From: Bacillota bacterium
GTDB lineage: Bacteria > Bacillota > UBA4882 > UBA8346
Length of the DNA stretch: 64,000 bases
Assembly: GCA_023426245.1 (NCBI GenBank)
Contig: JAFABB010000017.1
Location: forward strand, 62,001 to 126,000
Direction: 5' to 3'
A program made the position numbers and the translations under genes. Shown here piece after piece: positions 33,426 to 42,342 of this stretch (the stretch's first letter is position 1; each line of letters opens with the position of its first letter). The notes under the pieces were generated by a model. It searched no databases. It was not told the DNA's origin and saw only the letters and a list, made by a program, of their open reading frames with translations.

Positions 33426-34577
33426 TTGGAACATCGGAACTTCATCACCAATTTGCTTTTTATTATCAGTGTATTCTTTGCCATGGTACTAACGGTTATG
33501 AGCCCCTTGTTAACCGAAATATCAAAAACTTTTTCCCTGACCCTGGCAGAGACCGGAACGATTTTTACTGCCAATTTTTTAGGATTTACGATTTTCCTGA
33601 TTATCGGAGGAGTATTGGCAGACATTTGGGGCAAAAAGAAGGTATTGGCATTATCGCTAATTGGATTCACTTTAGCACTGTTTCTTTTCCCACTGGCTCC
33701 CAATTATCCGTTGGCCTTCATCGCAATAATATTTCTTGGCGGTTTTGGGGGAGTCGTCGAAGGAACCATCAATTCCCTCATTGCCGAAGTCAATCCCGAA
33801 AGGTCCGTTTTCTATGTCAACCTGATGCAAGTTTTTTTCGGCTTGGGCGCTATTGTGGGTCCGATTGGCGCCGGGATTTTGGCAAATGAAGGTTTCCCCT
33901 GGCAACTTTGTTATTTTATTTTAGCAGGGGCATTTTTACTGATTACCATCGCATTTTGCTATGCTAAATTGCCACCTTTTAAACCATCCGACAAAATTTC
34001 CTGGAATGATTTTACCAAGCTCATCAGTGACCCGACATTTCTAGTCATTTGTCTCTGTATGATTCTATATACCGGCTCCGAAGTTGGCGGATGGGGTTGG
34101 ATAGCGACTTTCTGCAAGCAGAATCTTAAATTTACAGCGACCAAATCCAGTATAGCAGTAGCTGTCTTTTGGAGCGCCATGACCATTGGGCGGCTAATTT
34201 GCGGCCGCCTTTCATTGCGTTTTAAAATCCGTAGCATTATCCTTTTTCTCGCCTCATGTTCGATGGTTGTCACTGTTTTAGCAGGTTTCATTCAAAATGA
34301 AGCGGCAATTTTCTCGGTAATAGCAGCCATGGGGTTTGCATATTCAAGTATATGGCCATTGATCATTACCTTTGGCAGTGCTTATCATCCCGAAAATTCC
34401 GGGACTGTTTACGCTTTATTAATCGGATGCGGCGGTTTGGGAGCAACCCTCATACCGGCCTTGATGGGAGTTATCGCTCAAAATGTCAATAGCCAGGCTG
34501 CGATGATCAGCCCGGCAGTTTGGTTTTTGTTACTGGTTGTTATTTTTATGAGATTAAAAAATACCCCGCAAGAATAA
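33426..34577 (+). CDS. MFS transporter
   Basis: 383 residues, about 12 membrane helices in two halves. The MFS signature after TM2 is GGVLADIWGKKKVLAL and a second-half equivalent is GRLICGRLSLRFKIRS. An acidic-aromatic stretch in TM4-5 (FLGGFGGVVEGTINSL) resembles the FucP/sugar:H+ symporter-like subgroup; the substrate is not assignable. The start is TTG 33426 with GGAG upstream. It stands alone, divergent from the hydrogenase genes, and ends in a clear terminator. Confidence 0.88.
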   Translation: MEHRNFITNLLFIISVFFAMVLTVMSPLLTEISKTFSLTLAETGTIFTANFLGFTIFLIIGGVLADIWGKKKVLALSLIGFTLALFLFPLAPNYPLAFIAIIFLGGFGGVVEGTINSLIAEVNPERSVFYVNLMQVFFGLGAIVGPIGAGILANEGFPWQLCYFILAGAFLLITIAFCYAKLPPFKPSDKISWNDFTKLISDPTFLVICLCMILYTGSEVGGWGWIATFCKQNLKFTATKSSIAVAVFWSAMTIGRLICGRLSLRFKIRSIILFLASCSMVVTVLAGFIQNEAAIFSVIAAMGFAYSSIWPLIITFGSAYHPENSGTVYALLIGCGGLGATLIPALMGVIAQNVNSQAAMISPAVWFLLLVVIFMRLKNTPQE

Positions 34578-34632
34578 GCAGGCCGTTCCCCTCATCAGTC
34601 AAATCCAATGGTATTTATTGGCAATACTAAGT

Positions 34633-34664
34633 GCATGAAGAAAAAAGGCTTCATGCTTTTTGTT
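34633..34664 (+). terminator. intrinsic terminator of the MFS gene
   Basis: Stem GCATGAAG (34633-34640) with CTTCATGC (34649-34656), followed by TTTTTGTTC. Confidence 0.85.
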
Positions 34665-34828
34665 CTTTATGAATAAATATTTCAAAGATTGCTTACCCTA
34701 TGAGCCGGCACCTTGCCTTATATTCTTTAATTCTGGATAGTAAAAAACACTTACCCTCCTCAAGATTTCTTCTTTGACTGCCTTATATTAGCAAATTCAA
34801 GGTTTTGCACCGAAACATTTTAAGTCCC

Positions 34829-35548
34829 CTATTGGCCCAACGGATAACGGGCATGCTGAAATCGAATCCGAAAGAAAATATCCAGTTGAATGATGAAGAG
34901 ACTTGCATAAAAAAGGAGTTCCAGCAATTCTTCCATTAGCTCATTGCGAACACCTAAAAGCAGGAAATGGTCACTCTCCGCCATTTGAAACAGCATCATC
35001 GCCAAGATTGCAATCAGCAATTCCGGCACAGGAAAACGTTTTTCCCGACCCAATTGCAACAATATCCGGTAACAGCGATTTTTAAAAAACAAATAAAAGC
35101 CAAAAGTCAAGCATAAAAATATCAACGGATAAATCACCGGGCTATACCATAATGCCTTCAAAGGCGGGAAGACGAACCCGTGGGCTTTATTGACTTCGAT
35201 TGGTACTAAAAAAACGCGACCCCAATTTAGTTCTCTGCCACATAAAACAAGCCAAAATGGTGACATTGCAATCCATAACTTTGTTTCAACCATGTTTCGA
35301 TTCATGGAGGCAAAATAAAGTGCAACTAAAAAACCCAAAAGAAGTATCACAACTTGAGCGTTTTCCAGAATATTATTCTCCCAACCAACCCATAGTGGAA
35401 GAATCCGGTATAAAGGATAAATCAATACCAGGAAGCAAATTAAAAAAATCTGCAATCCTTTTTGAAGGATATCCAAGCCTGCAGCTGCCTCTGATATCTT
35501 CCTATTGATAATCGATTGATTATGATTCAGAGATTGGATCCTCAACAT
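34829..35548 (-). CDS. polytopic membrane protein of unknown function
   Basis: 239 residues with about five or six hydrophobic helices (about 31-50, 65-82, 92-106, 138-155, 177-190, 208-222). A conserved-looking charged and aromatic loop, CGRELNWGRVFLVP (about 103-116), sits between helices and could be functional. Glu/Asp residues lie near the fifth helix (QMAESDHFLLLG). No family recognised. ATG 35548 has GAGGAGATG upstream. It is the distal gene of the minus-strand envelope region, after the PagL-like gene with a 195-bp gap. Confidence 0.75.
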   Translation of the reverse strand: MLRIQSLNHNQSIINRKISEAAAGLDILQKGLQIFLICFLVLIYPLYRILPLWVGWENNILENAQVVILLLGFLVALYFASMNRNMVETKLWIAMSPFWLVLCGRELNWGRVFLVPIEVNKAHGFVFPPLKALWYSPVIYPLIFLCLTFGFYLFFKNRCYRILLQLGREKRFPVPELLIAILAMMLFQMAESDHFLLLGVRNELMEELLELLFYASLFIIQLDIFFRIRFQHARYPLGQ

Positions 35549-35743
35549 AAAACATCTCCTCTTAATTATTTTTAATCAGTCTTTCGGCTATTCCGGCATA
35601 GACTGACTGCTCAGCCGTAACAACACTTGCAACCGATGAAGTAACGTTCAAATTGTGTTATTGACCCCCAAAAAGTGATATTTCAGCCAACACAAACATT
35701 AACGGATGGAATTCAGGTTGAATCGTATCGCAATTTAAGCCAT

Positions 35744-36373
35744 TCACAAATAAGTTACAATCGTAACCGTAATTCCCTTCGCATTCCAAGATGGGTTATG
35801 TTCCGTGGCCTTGCCATCCGTTTTTAAACCATCCCATTCCCATTGCCCGTTTGAAACATGCATGACTTTATACCCGATATTCAGTACAGTTTTTTCACCG
35901 ATTAGGCAACTCAACCTTGGCCCAACCCGCCACATAAAGTCATAAAAAGTGCCATCAGTTGGAAAATCCCTGTTCCAAAAGATTACAGCTCCACTCATAT
36001 CCAAAGAAAGTTCGATTACATCCCCTCCACTATACCCCAGAAAGTTCAGTCCCATTAACCGTAGGCGAATCATGCCACTTGGCCCAATGCCCCAGGCATT
36101 ACATGTACTATAAACATCATTGCGGATCATGTCTCCCCAAGCCCGGGTAATGGTCAATCCGCTGTGAACGGATACAAAGTCGTCGGCATAATTTACTTGT
36201 TGCAGATTGAGTGAAATGGTCTTAATGTTACGATCCTTTTCATGAAGAGGGGCGAAATATTCCAATTCAGCCTCGGGTTGGGTATCCCGATTTTCCAGAT
36301 AGCCAAAAGAATTTGTCGCACCCGCCATTAATAAACTTGCTGTAATAAATATAAGAAGAGTCAATTTACGCAT
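35744..36373 (-). CDS. PagL-like lipid A 3-O-deacylase / acyloxyacyl hydrolase family protein
   Basis: 209 residues from ATG 36373 (GGAGAAATG upstream; ATG 36379 is too close). A signal peptide of about 22 residues is followed by alternating beta-strands as in an 8-stranded barrel. Near the C-terminus, YKVMHVSNG followed by EHNPSWNAKGI matches the PagL pattern HxSN ... NPxxN, where His and Ser are catalytic. The protein ends in TVTIVTYL. PagL removes a 3-O acyl chain from lipid A in the outer membrane. If correct, this organism makes lipid A. Similarity outside the motif is weak. Confidence 0.65.
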   Translation of the reverse strand: MRKLTLLIFITASLLMAGATNSFGYLENRDTQPEAELEYFAPLHEKDRNIKTISLNLQQVNYADDFVSVHSGLTITRAWGDMIRNDVYSTCNAWGIGPSGMIRLRLMGLNFLGYSGGDVIELSLDMSGAVIFWNRDFPTDGTFYDFMWRVGPRLSCLIGEKTVLNIGYKVMHVSNGQWEWDGLKTDGKATEHNPSWNAKGITVTIVTYL

Positions 36374-36546
36374 AAACATTTCTCCATTGTATGGTTTTTC
36401 TTAAATTCCTGAAAAATTCAATTACCATCTATCGTTAACAAATCAAAACACCAAAACTACCCGCTTGAAAGAGGTCTGGAAACAATCAAGTGGAAAAGAC
36501 ATATATCAATAAATCAAATATTAAACTCATTCCATAACATCAATAT

Positions 36547-37173
36547 TTAAAATGAATAAAACATTCCCAAGTTTACTCCGTTATCACTGGCCTTCAAACT
36601 GATATCATTATCTTTAACTTTCATTTTGGCCCAATGATATCCGAATGCAAATCCCATATTGGGGGTACAAAAGCTATTGAATCTTATTTTAGCCGCCCGG
36701 TAACCTGAATCAAGAATACCGCCGCCAAGGCCGGAGATAGAAAAATCAATACTGGCATCGACGTAAGATCTTCCATCCATTATGTATCGAGTTTCGATTC
36801 CCAGTAATGCCGTTCCAAAGTCTGCATCAATCCCCCCCGAATCAACACTCAAACCCATTACGGAAAAATTGCCGTACCAAGTTGATAGCTCATCTTCTCC
36901 CAATATAATCCCATTTTTAACCATGATAGTTTTCCCATTAATGTCTCTAAAGGGATCAAGATATTCTATATTTAGCTTGTTAAGGTTCGTTTCACTCACG
37001 TGTTCAAATCCTACAGAATACCAATTGAAATCATCCTGAGAAAGTTCGGATAAATACAAAAAATGATGGATATTTCCATTAAGGTAAAAGCTGTCGTAAG
37101 CTGCAAAACTGTTTGTACAAATTGCTAAAATAAATAAACCGATTAGAAATACTGATATGATAATTTTTCTCAC
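36547..37173 (-). CDS. exported beta-rich protein, probable small outer-membrane barrel
   Basis: 208 residues. A signal peptide (about 1-24, ending TNSFA-A) is followed by alternating polar and hydrophobic strands with Gly/aromatic content (ALLGIETRYIMDGRSYVDAS, FNSFCTPNMGFAFGYHW). The last residues are LGMFYSF: a terminal Phe with aromatic residues at -3 is the usual insertion signal for the BAM machinery. Resembles YfaZ-like small barrels but no firm family. The start is GTG 37173 with GGAGGAGC upstream. It lies between the PagL-like and LPS kinase genes. Confidence 0.6.
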   Translation of the reverse strand: MRKIIISVFLIGLFILAICTNSFAAYDSFYLNGNIHHFLYLSELSQDDFNWYSVGFEHVSETNLNKLNIEYLDPFRDINGKTIMVKNGIILGEDELSTWYGNFSVMGLSVDSGGIDADFGTALLGIETRYIMDGRSYVDASIDFSISGLGGGILDSGYRAAKIRFNSFCTPNMGFAFGYHWAKMKVKDNDISLKASDNGVNLGMFYSF

Positions 37174-37261
37174 CCGAATTGCTCCTCCAAATTGCTACGT
37201 TATATTGGATTATTTAAACAAACTACTCATACTCCAGTTTGGAAACCCTATTTATAAAGTA

Positions 37262-38074
37262 TCATTCCACCCTTTTGGGGATGAGATAAGAAATCACTGG
37301 TTTTATTTTTATGCAGAAATTGTATGCACGTGAAATGATCCAAACCAAAAAGACGATTTTTTCGATTTGTAATAAATTAGATAATTCATTCTCCAAATTG
37401 TAGTAAAGACAAGCCCAAAATCTGGATAAGCTTCTTTTTAAAACAGCTCTGGTAATGAAAAGAGGTTTATCAACAACAGCATCGATATCAATAAAAATCA
37501 TGCGATAATCATTATCAGAAAATTCAATCAAAAAATTTCGTAAACTAGGATCGGTTTGAACGAAACCTTTTTTATAAAACCGATTTAAAGTTTGAGCAAG
37601 ATTCAGCAGAATTTTTTCTTTCACGGGAATGTCAATAATAGAACCAATTAGTTCTTGAAATGAAGCGCCCTGGCTTTCCTTCGTAACAAGAATGCTTTCA
37701 TTGCTCTTAAAAAAACCTTTCCGATGGATAAGAACAAACTGCGGTTCAGGAGTATCAAAACCAGCCTTGTTTAAACGGAAAGATAATAAAAAGTTTCTTA
37801 ATGCCCGTGGCTTTAGACTGAAATACTTTAATTTTTGCTTAAAAGAAAGTTTGTAAAACTTTTTGATATAATAAACTTTATCATTAAATGCCAGAGTATA
37901 AATTTCCCGGGGCATATCATGACTCTTTTTCATCATTTTTCTATCCGCTTCTTGGGGCAAATGGTCCATTTCAAAATCAAAATGAGTATTAACAAGCTGA
38001 ACTAACCTTTGATCGGGCTTTTGATCATAATAAAGCGTGGTCTGGGGTGAAATTTTTATTTTTTGGAATTTCAT
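37262..38074 (-). CDS. lipopolysaccharide core kinase-like protein (WaaP/KdkA/InaA clan)
   Basis: 270 residues from ATG 38074. It has the small-kinase layout of the LPS kinase clan: a Lys in VYYIKKFY, LNKAGFDTPEPQFVLIHRKG, a hinge around ILVTKESQG, the catalytic loop QTDPSLRNFLIEF (Asp and Asn kept, His replaced) and the metal motif FIDIDAV. These enzymes phosphorylate heptose or Kdo in the LPS inner core. A frame extending to 38254 exists; AGAAGG before ATG 38074 and family length favour the short form. Its upstream region carries the 20-bp box shared with the two-component and Omp85-like genes. Confidence 0.75.
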   Translation of the reverse strand: MKFQKIKISPQTTLYYDQKPDQRLVQLVNTHFDFEMDHLPQEADRKMMKKSHDMPREIYTLAFNDKVYYIKKFYKLSFKQKLKYFSLKPRALRNFLLSFRLNKAGFDTPEPQFVLIHRKGFFKSNESILVTKESQGASFQELIGSIIDIPVKEKILLNLAQTLNRFYKKGFVQTDPSLRNFLIEFSDNDYRMIFIDIDAVVDKPLFITRAVLKRSLSRFWACLYYNLENELSNLLQIEKIVFLVWIISRAYNFCIKIKPVISYLIPKRVE

Positions 38075-38323
38075 GTTGATAACCTTCTTGTCCATTGCAA
38101 TGATTTTCCCGGTCATGTTCCACCAAAATTCAAGCAAAAGTAACGGATCGTTAAATTTGCCTTCAGTACGACTTAACCTTGGGCAAAGCCAAAATACTGC
38201 TCGGCCTGTTAATAAGCCTAAATAAGTCTTGGTCTGATTATCATTAATTTTCATACCCCTACTATCTCAACAGAGCGACATTTTTAATCAAATGATGAGC
38301 CTATCATACAGAAATGGAATAAA

Positions 38324-38376
38324 ATACTACTAAAAAAACAATAAATATTTATAAAGCAAATCTAAAAAATTATAAA
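38324..38376 (-). promoter_or_regulatory. shared regulatory box upstream of the LPS kinase gene
   Basis: The 20-bp word CAAATCTAAAAAATTATAAA (38357-38376) is identical to 40643-40662 upstream of the response regulator. At the matching distance (27-28 bp) on the minus strand lies TAGTAT (38329-38324), a weak -10, with no -35. It is probably a binding site of the neighbouring OmpR-type regulator. Confidence 0.55.
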
Positions 38377-38395
38377 TGCTAAAAAGGAGTTGGAA

Positions 38396-38530
38396 TAAAA
38401 AAACGAGGCTGCCGAAGTGAATTTCATCAAAAAAAATATGCCATATATAGCGGTCTCTTATTCGATAACGCTAAATATGGCATATTTTAATCGGTTTTAA
38501 ATTACTTTTTAGACAGCCTCGTTTTAAAAA
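38396..38530. repeat. nested-palindrome element behind the histidine kinase gene
   Basis: The outer arms are AAAACGAGGCTG (38400-38411) and CAGCCTCGTTTT (38514-38525), flanked by A/T-runs. The inner arms are AAAATATGCCATATATAGCG (38433-38452) and CGCTAAATATGGCATATTTT (38469-38488), 20 bp with one mismatch. Same architecture as 5603-5729. It ends 3 bp past the kinase gene and can act as its terminator. Confidence 0.7.
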
Positions 38531-38532
38531 AA

Positions 38533-39870
38533 TTAATTGGCTAACGGAATTGAAAATCGAATGGTCAAACCACCGTATTCGGAAGGAAAAGCCTCTATCC
38601 GCCCCCCGTGATGTTCAACAATGGATTTGCAACTGGCGAGCCCCAGCCCAGTTCCACCCTTATTGTTTTGCCTGGACTTGTCGACAGTAAAGAACTTCAT
38701 AAACAATCGCGCCAAATCTTGGGCCGGCACACCCTGGCCATTATCCTCCACTTGGAAATAAAGATAATTCCCTTGCCAATAGCCGCTTAAATAAACTTGC
38801 AAATCCGGCCTCTCAGCGTAACGTACGATATTGCTGAACAAATTGCCAAAAATGCGGCGAATCATATGCTCATTGATCCAGATATACTGATTACTGTTGA
38901 AAGAATGGTTCCAGTGCAACTGGTAACCAAGGCCGGATAATTCGATTTCGTATTCCGTGGCAATACTCTCAAAGAGTTTTTTCGCTTCCACCTTTTCCCG
39001 GGCGATGGTTTCCAATTCCGTTTCATCCCGGGTAAATGCAGAAAAACTATTGATTAACTCCACAATATGCTGGGATTTCTTCGTAATCAGATCGTAATAC
39101 TCCCGTTTTTCCCTTTCGGTAAGATTTTTCTGCAGCGTCAGCAATTCGATAAACCCGTTAATACTGGTCAAAGGGGTTTTTAAATCGTGGGCAATGGCGG
39201 CAATCATTTGCACTTGTTCCTGATGGGCCTGATAAAGCCGTTGTTCCATTTCATTAAAATTTTGATACAGCTCCCCGATTTCATCTTTCCTTTTGGAATA
39301 TAATGAAGCCGACCAATTTCCAATATTGACGGAGCCTAGTCTGGTATTCAAGAGCTGGAGCGGCTTGGCGATTTTATAATTGAAATACAAGGTCAAGACG
39401 AAAAAAACCAGAATAAGGACTATGAATAATACAAATCCTTGATAAATAAAAAAAGGACTTAACAAGGTGAAATACGTCCTTCTTACCCCGTTAATTTCCA
39501 AATAGAACAGCACATGTTGATTGGCTGCTTTGACAGGTATCCAACTTTGAAATGGAGAAACAAGATCTTTCGGGTTATGATAGGCTACTATAATTTTTGA
39601 CAAGTCATTATTATATAATTCAATACCTACCTCTTGATCCGCGGAAACTTTCCTCAGATAAGCGGCTACCCTCTGCATATCCGGATAACGCCGGGTGATA
39701 TTATCCGCAATTTGGCGATTTTCGGCGGCATATTTCTCTGCGAGCCGCTTCATCTCGATGGAACCGTTTCCATGTGTAATAATTTTAGTGGCAGAAATCA
39801 TCGTAACAGCCAAAAAGATAAACATCAGTAAAAATAGGAACGGAAGCTCGACCCGGAGCTTCATCTTCAT
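38533..39870 (-). CDS. two-component sensor histidine kinase
   Basis: 445 residues. TM1 is at about 9-29, an extracytoplasmic sensor of about 110 residues follows (30-140), TM2 is at about 143-165, then HAMP. The dimerisation/phosphoacceptor motif is IAHDLKTPLTSINGF (His about 229). The ATP-binding domain has NLFSNIVRYA (N box), VEDNGQGVP (G1) and GGTGLGLASCKSIVEHHGG. The start overlaps the response-regulator stop (ATGA). It is probably an envelope-stress sensor, judged from neighbours and shared promoters. Confidence 0.94.
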   Translation of the reverse strand: MKMKLRVELPFLFLLMFIFLAVTMISATKIITHGNGSIEMKRLAEKYAAENRQIADNITRRYPDMQRVAAYLRKVSADQEVGIELYNNDLSKIIVAYHNPKDLVSPFQSWIPVKAANQHVLFYLEINGVRRTYFTLLSPFFIYQGFVLFIVLILVFFVLTLYFNYKIAKPLQLLNTRLGSVNIGNWSASLYSKRKDEIGELYQNFNEMEQRLYQAHQEQVQMIAAIAHDLKTPLTSINGFIELLTLQKNLTEREKREYYDLITKKSQHIVELINSFSAFTRDETELETIAREKVEAKKLFESIATEYEIELSGLGYQLHWNHSFNSNQYIWINEHMIRRIFGNLFSNIVRYAERPDLQVYLSGYWQGNYLYFQVEDNGQGVPAQDLARLFMKFFTVDKSRQNNKGGTGLGLASCKSIVEHHGGRIEAFPSEYGGLTIRFSIPLAN

Positions 39871-40574
39871 CCCTGCCCTTCAATATATTTATATCCCACA
39901 CCCCATATGGTCTTGATAAAATCATTTTCCAAGCCGATTTTCTTGCGAATATTGTTGATATGGACCGTCACCGTATTGATTTCTCCGTATTCATCGCCCC
40001 AAACATTTTGGTAGATCTGCTCCCTGGTCAATACCTGGTTGGGATGATGCATTAAAAACGCTAAAATCAAAAATTCTTTGGTGGATAAATCTATCTTTTG
40101 TTGATTGAGGAAAACTTCAAAGGTTTTTTCATTTATCGTAAGCGGTGAATTGGCACGCTGGGAATCGAGATTGTTATCCTGGCGGAGCCCGTTCCATTCT
40201 TCGTACATGCGGTCCACTTTCCGGAAATGAGCTTTAATCCGGGTCGTTAATTCCTGAATACTGAATGGTTTAGTCATGTAGTCATCGGCGCCAATTTCCA
40301 GTCCGATGATTTTATCAATATCCCGGTCCCGTGCACTGAGAAACAAAATCGGAATATTGTAATCGCTGCGGATATGACGGCACACCTCAAGCCCGTCCAT
40401 CTCAGGCATCATAACATCCAGCACTACAAAATCGATGGCATTTTCACTGATTTGAGTCAAAGCTTCCGTTCCCGAATAAGCAGGAACGACTTCAAATTGC
40501 TCATACTTTAAACCTTTAGTAATCAGCGTCACAATATCCTGATCATCATCCACCACCAAAATCGTTTTCGCCAT
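39867..40574 (-). CDS. OmpR-family response regulator
   Basis: 235 residues from ATG 40574. The receiver domain has the acidic pair VVDDDQD, phosphoacceptor Asp in FVVLDVMMPEMDG, the switch Ser in FLSARD and Lys in TKPFS. The C-terminal winged helix (LTREQIYQNVWGDEYGEINTVTVHINNIRKK, broken here into family blocks) is of OmpR/PhoB type. An extra Asn/Arg-rich linker links the two. Its own promoter carries the box shared with the Omp85-like gene, so autoregulation is likely. Confidence 0.95.
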   Translation of the reverse strand: MAKTILVVDDDQDIVTLITKGLKYEQFEVVPAYSGTEALTQISENAIDFVVLDVMMPEMDGLEVCRHIRSDYNIPILFLSARDRDIDKIIGLEIGADDYMTKPFSIQELTTRIKAHFRKVDRMYEEWNGLRQDNNLDSQRANSPLTINEKTFEVFLNQQKIDLSTKEFLILAFLMHHPNQVLTREQIYQNVWGDEYGEINTVTVHINNIRKKIGLENDFIKTIWGVGYKYIEGQG

Positions 40575-40610
40575 TTTCAAGCTTCACAGCTTCCCCTGTC
40601 TTTTTTCTTC

Positions 40611-40662
40611 ATTATAACAAAGAGGAGTGAAATAAAAATAAACAAATCTAAAAAATTATAAA
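40611..40662 (-). promoter_or_regulatory. promoter of the two-component operon with shared box
   Basis: On the minus strand TATAAT (40616-40611) has no -35. The box CAAATCTAAAAAATTATAAA (40643-40662) begins 27 bp from it. The entire 52-bp stretch aligns without gaps to 42040-42091 upstream of the Omp85-like gene (about 20 of 26 in the linker, 16 of 20 in the box). Part of the box also serves as the T-run of the preceding terminator. Confidence 0.7.
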
Positions 40663-40694
40663 AAAGCCGGGAAGCGTAGAAAGATTCCCGACTT
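40647..40694 (-). terminator. intrinsic terminator of the Omp85-like gene
   Basis: Stem AAGCCGGGAA (40664-40673) with TTCCCGACTT (40685-40694), then TTTTTTATAATTTTTT on the minus strand. Confidence 0.8.
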
Positions 40695-40830
40695 TTCTAA
40701 AAAACATCTTATCCGTTAGAAATGAAAGCTGGATTTTCGCCGACTTCCATTCCGTCCCTAAAATAAAGCTCGTAAAGTAGCTCTTGTTTCATTCCAATCA
40801 TTATTTCTGCACTTTTTTTGAATGACTCCA

Positions 40831-41880
40831 TCAAAACCCAGCGTTCAATCCGAGATAAGAGACTGCGTCGTTTTCGCTGTATCCTCTGATAAAATAGATC
40901 TTGAACGGCCCCATAAAGTTGTAGCGGACCTCGAATCCTCCGACGAACTTGTCCATCTGAATTTCAGGAAAAGAATGAGCCACATCGCCCACGGCCACAA
41001 AAATTCCCACAGTCAAAGGCTGGGCAATATGAAACCGGTAGTCGCCTGAAACGGCTGCTAAATTACGGTTGATATCCTTGTTAGCTTCAATTCCCCGCAT
41101 AATTCCCATGTCTCCCAGAGAAGGTAACAATTGAAAGGGGATATCATCGCCATGAGTATAAATGATGCGGCCTTGTAAAACCAATACTCCCCCCATAGCC
41201 ACCGGAATGAATTTGCTATACGTGGCGGAACTTTGCGAAAATCTTTGATCGCTGCCGTAATCCGGATCATAAAATACCGTCTTCATATCCAGCAACGACC
41301 CTTCCGTCGGAAAACTGGGATCATCCCGTTGGTCACTCATAAGGCGCAAGCCGATTCCTACAGCATCAGCGCCATCGCATCCAATAATAGTACCCTCAGC
41401 CAACTGCCCGCCGATTTCCTCATCAGAGACGGAATACCGGGCAGCTATCACAGTCGGCCCAAGATAGACACCTTCAGCGAACTTCACTAAAAGACTGCAC
41501 ACCAATTGCGATGTTTCCCCCGTATAATCTTCGCCCGGCGCGGCAAAATTTTCATTGCCAATCCCATAAAAAGTACTGGACCAATTTCTCCAAATAACTG
41601 AGGACGACAATAAGAATCGGCCATCATCCAAATAACTTTGGGTGTTGATAAAAAACATTGAATTTCCATCGTTGTTATAAAGCACGCTTGTACTCAATTG
41701 CCTGCTAAGATAGAAAAGTCCATAAGCCGTACCTGTATCTGAATTTGATGAAACAATCGGGAATACAATATAGCTTTTCCCGAAGCCTTCGTCCGGTTGG
41801 TTATAGCCGGCAGCATACGTTGGAAAAAACATCAGAAATACACCACTTAGAATCCATCCTGCAATTGTATGATTTTTCAA
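40831..41880 (-). CDS. Omp85/BamA-like outer-membrane beta-barrel without POTRA domains
   Basis: 349 residues from TTG 41880 (GAGGGAAG upstream; the longer frame to 41910 gives a poor signal peptide). The signal peptide ends near PTYAAG. The rest is a C-terminal Omp85-type barrel (surface antigen D15 family). Features include SDQRDDPSFPTEGSLLDM, typical of TamA/BamA barrels (DPxxPxxG), and MRGIEANKDIN in the position of the VRGF/Y lid motif. The closing is YLGLNAGF with terminal Phe. POTRA repeats are missing, so it is probably a short porin-like or patatin-type barrel rather than BamA. Its promoter matches that of the two-component system. Confidence 0.82.
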   Translation of the reverse strand: MKNHTIAGWILSGVFLMFFPTYAAGYNQPDEGFGKSYIVFPIVSSNSDTGTAYGLFYLSRQLSTSVLYNNDGNSMFFINTQSYLDDGRFLLSSSVIWRNWSSTFYGIGNENFAAPGEDYTGETSQLVCSLLVKFAEGVYLGPTVIAARYSVSDEEIGGQLAEGTIIGCDGADAVGIGLRLMSDQRDDPSFPTEGSLLDMKTVFYDPDYGSDQRFSQSSATYSKFIPVAMGGVLVLQGRIIYTHGDDIPFQLLPSLGDMGIMRGIEANKDINRNLAAVSGDYRFHIAQPLTVGIFVAVGDVAHSFPEIQMDKFVGGFEVRYNFMGPFKIYFIRGYSENDAVSYLGLNAGF

Positions 41881-42039
41881 ATTGACTTCCCTCTTCCTGT
41901 AATCAATCAAACTGTTTCTCCCGGATGATTGAAAACTCTTTTAAAAACAAGAACGCATTATCTTTATAACATTAATTTTTAACAATCCATCCCCTATAAC
42001 AATAAGGAATACTTTTAGTCCGAAAAATGCTTTTTATCT

Positions 42040-42091
42040 ATTATAACAAAAATAAGTAAAATAAAAGGAAACAAATTTTAAAAATCATGAA
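42040..42091 (-). promoter_or_regulatory. promoter of the Omp85-like gene with shared box
   Basis: TATAAT (42045-42040, minus strand) has no -35. The box CAAATTTTAAAAATCATGAA (42072-42091) starts 27 bp from it, the same spacing as at 40611-40662. The long 5' leader of about 150 nt shows no other structure I can defend. Confidence 0.65.
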
Positions 42092-42184
42092 GATAAAACT
42101 AAAAAATATCGGAATTACTAAAATATTTCAAAGATACTCCCTTCCCTCGATTTGAGCTGATAATCTGCTCATTTGAATCAGAGA

Positions 42185-42220
42185 AAAAAAGACGCCCTCA
42201 TATTTTAAGGCATCTTTTTT
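42185..42220. terminator. bidirectional terminator between glycosyltransferase and Omp85-like gene
   Basis: Stem AAAAAAGACGCC (42185-42196) with GGCATCTTTTTT (42209-42220), one wobble. A/T-runs on both sides. Confidence 0.8.
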
Positions 42221-42342
42221 TATATATTGGTTTGCGAATGATTTTGACATTTTAAATCCATTACTGATGAAAACAGTTTTGACAAATATCCAAAATATCT
42301 CTATTCCATACCCATCCCTAATAACATATAGCTTCGATCTCC

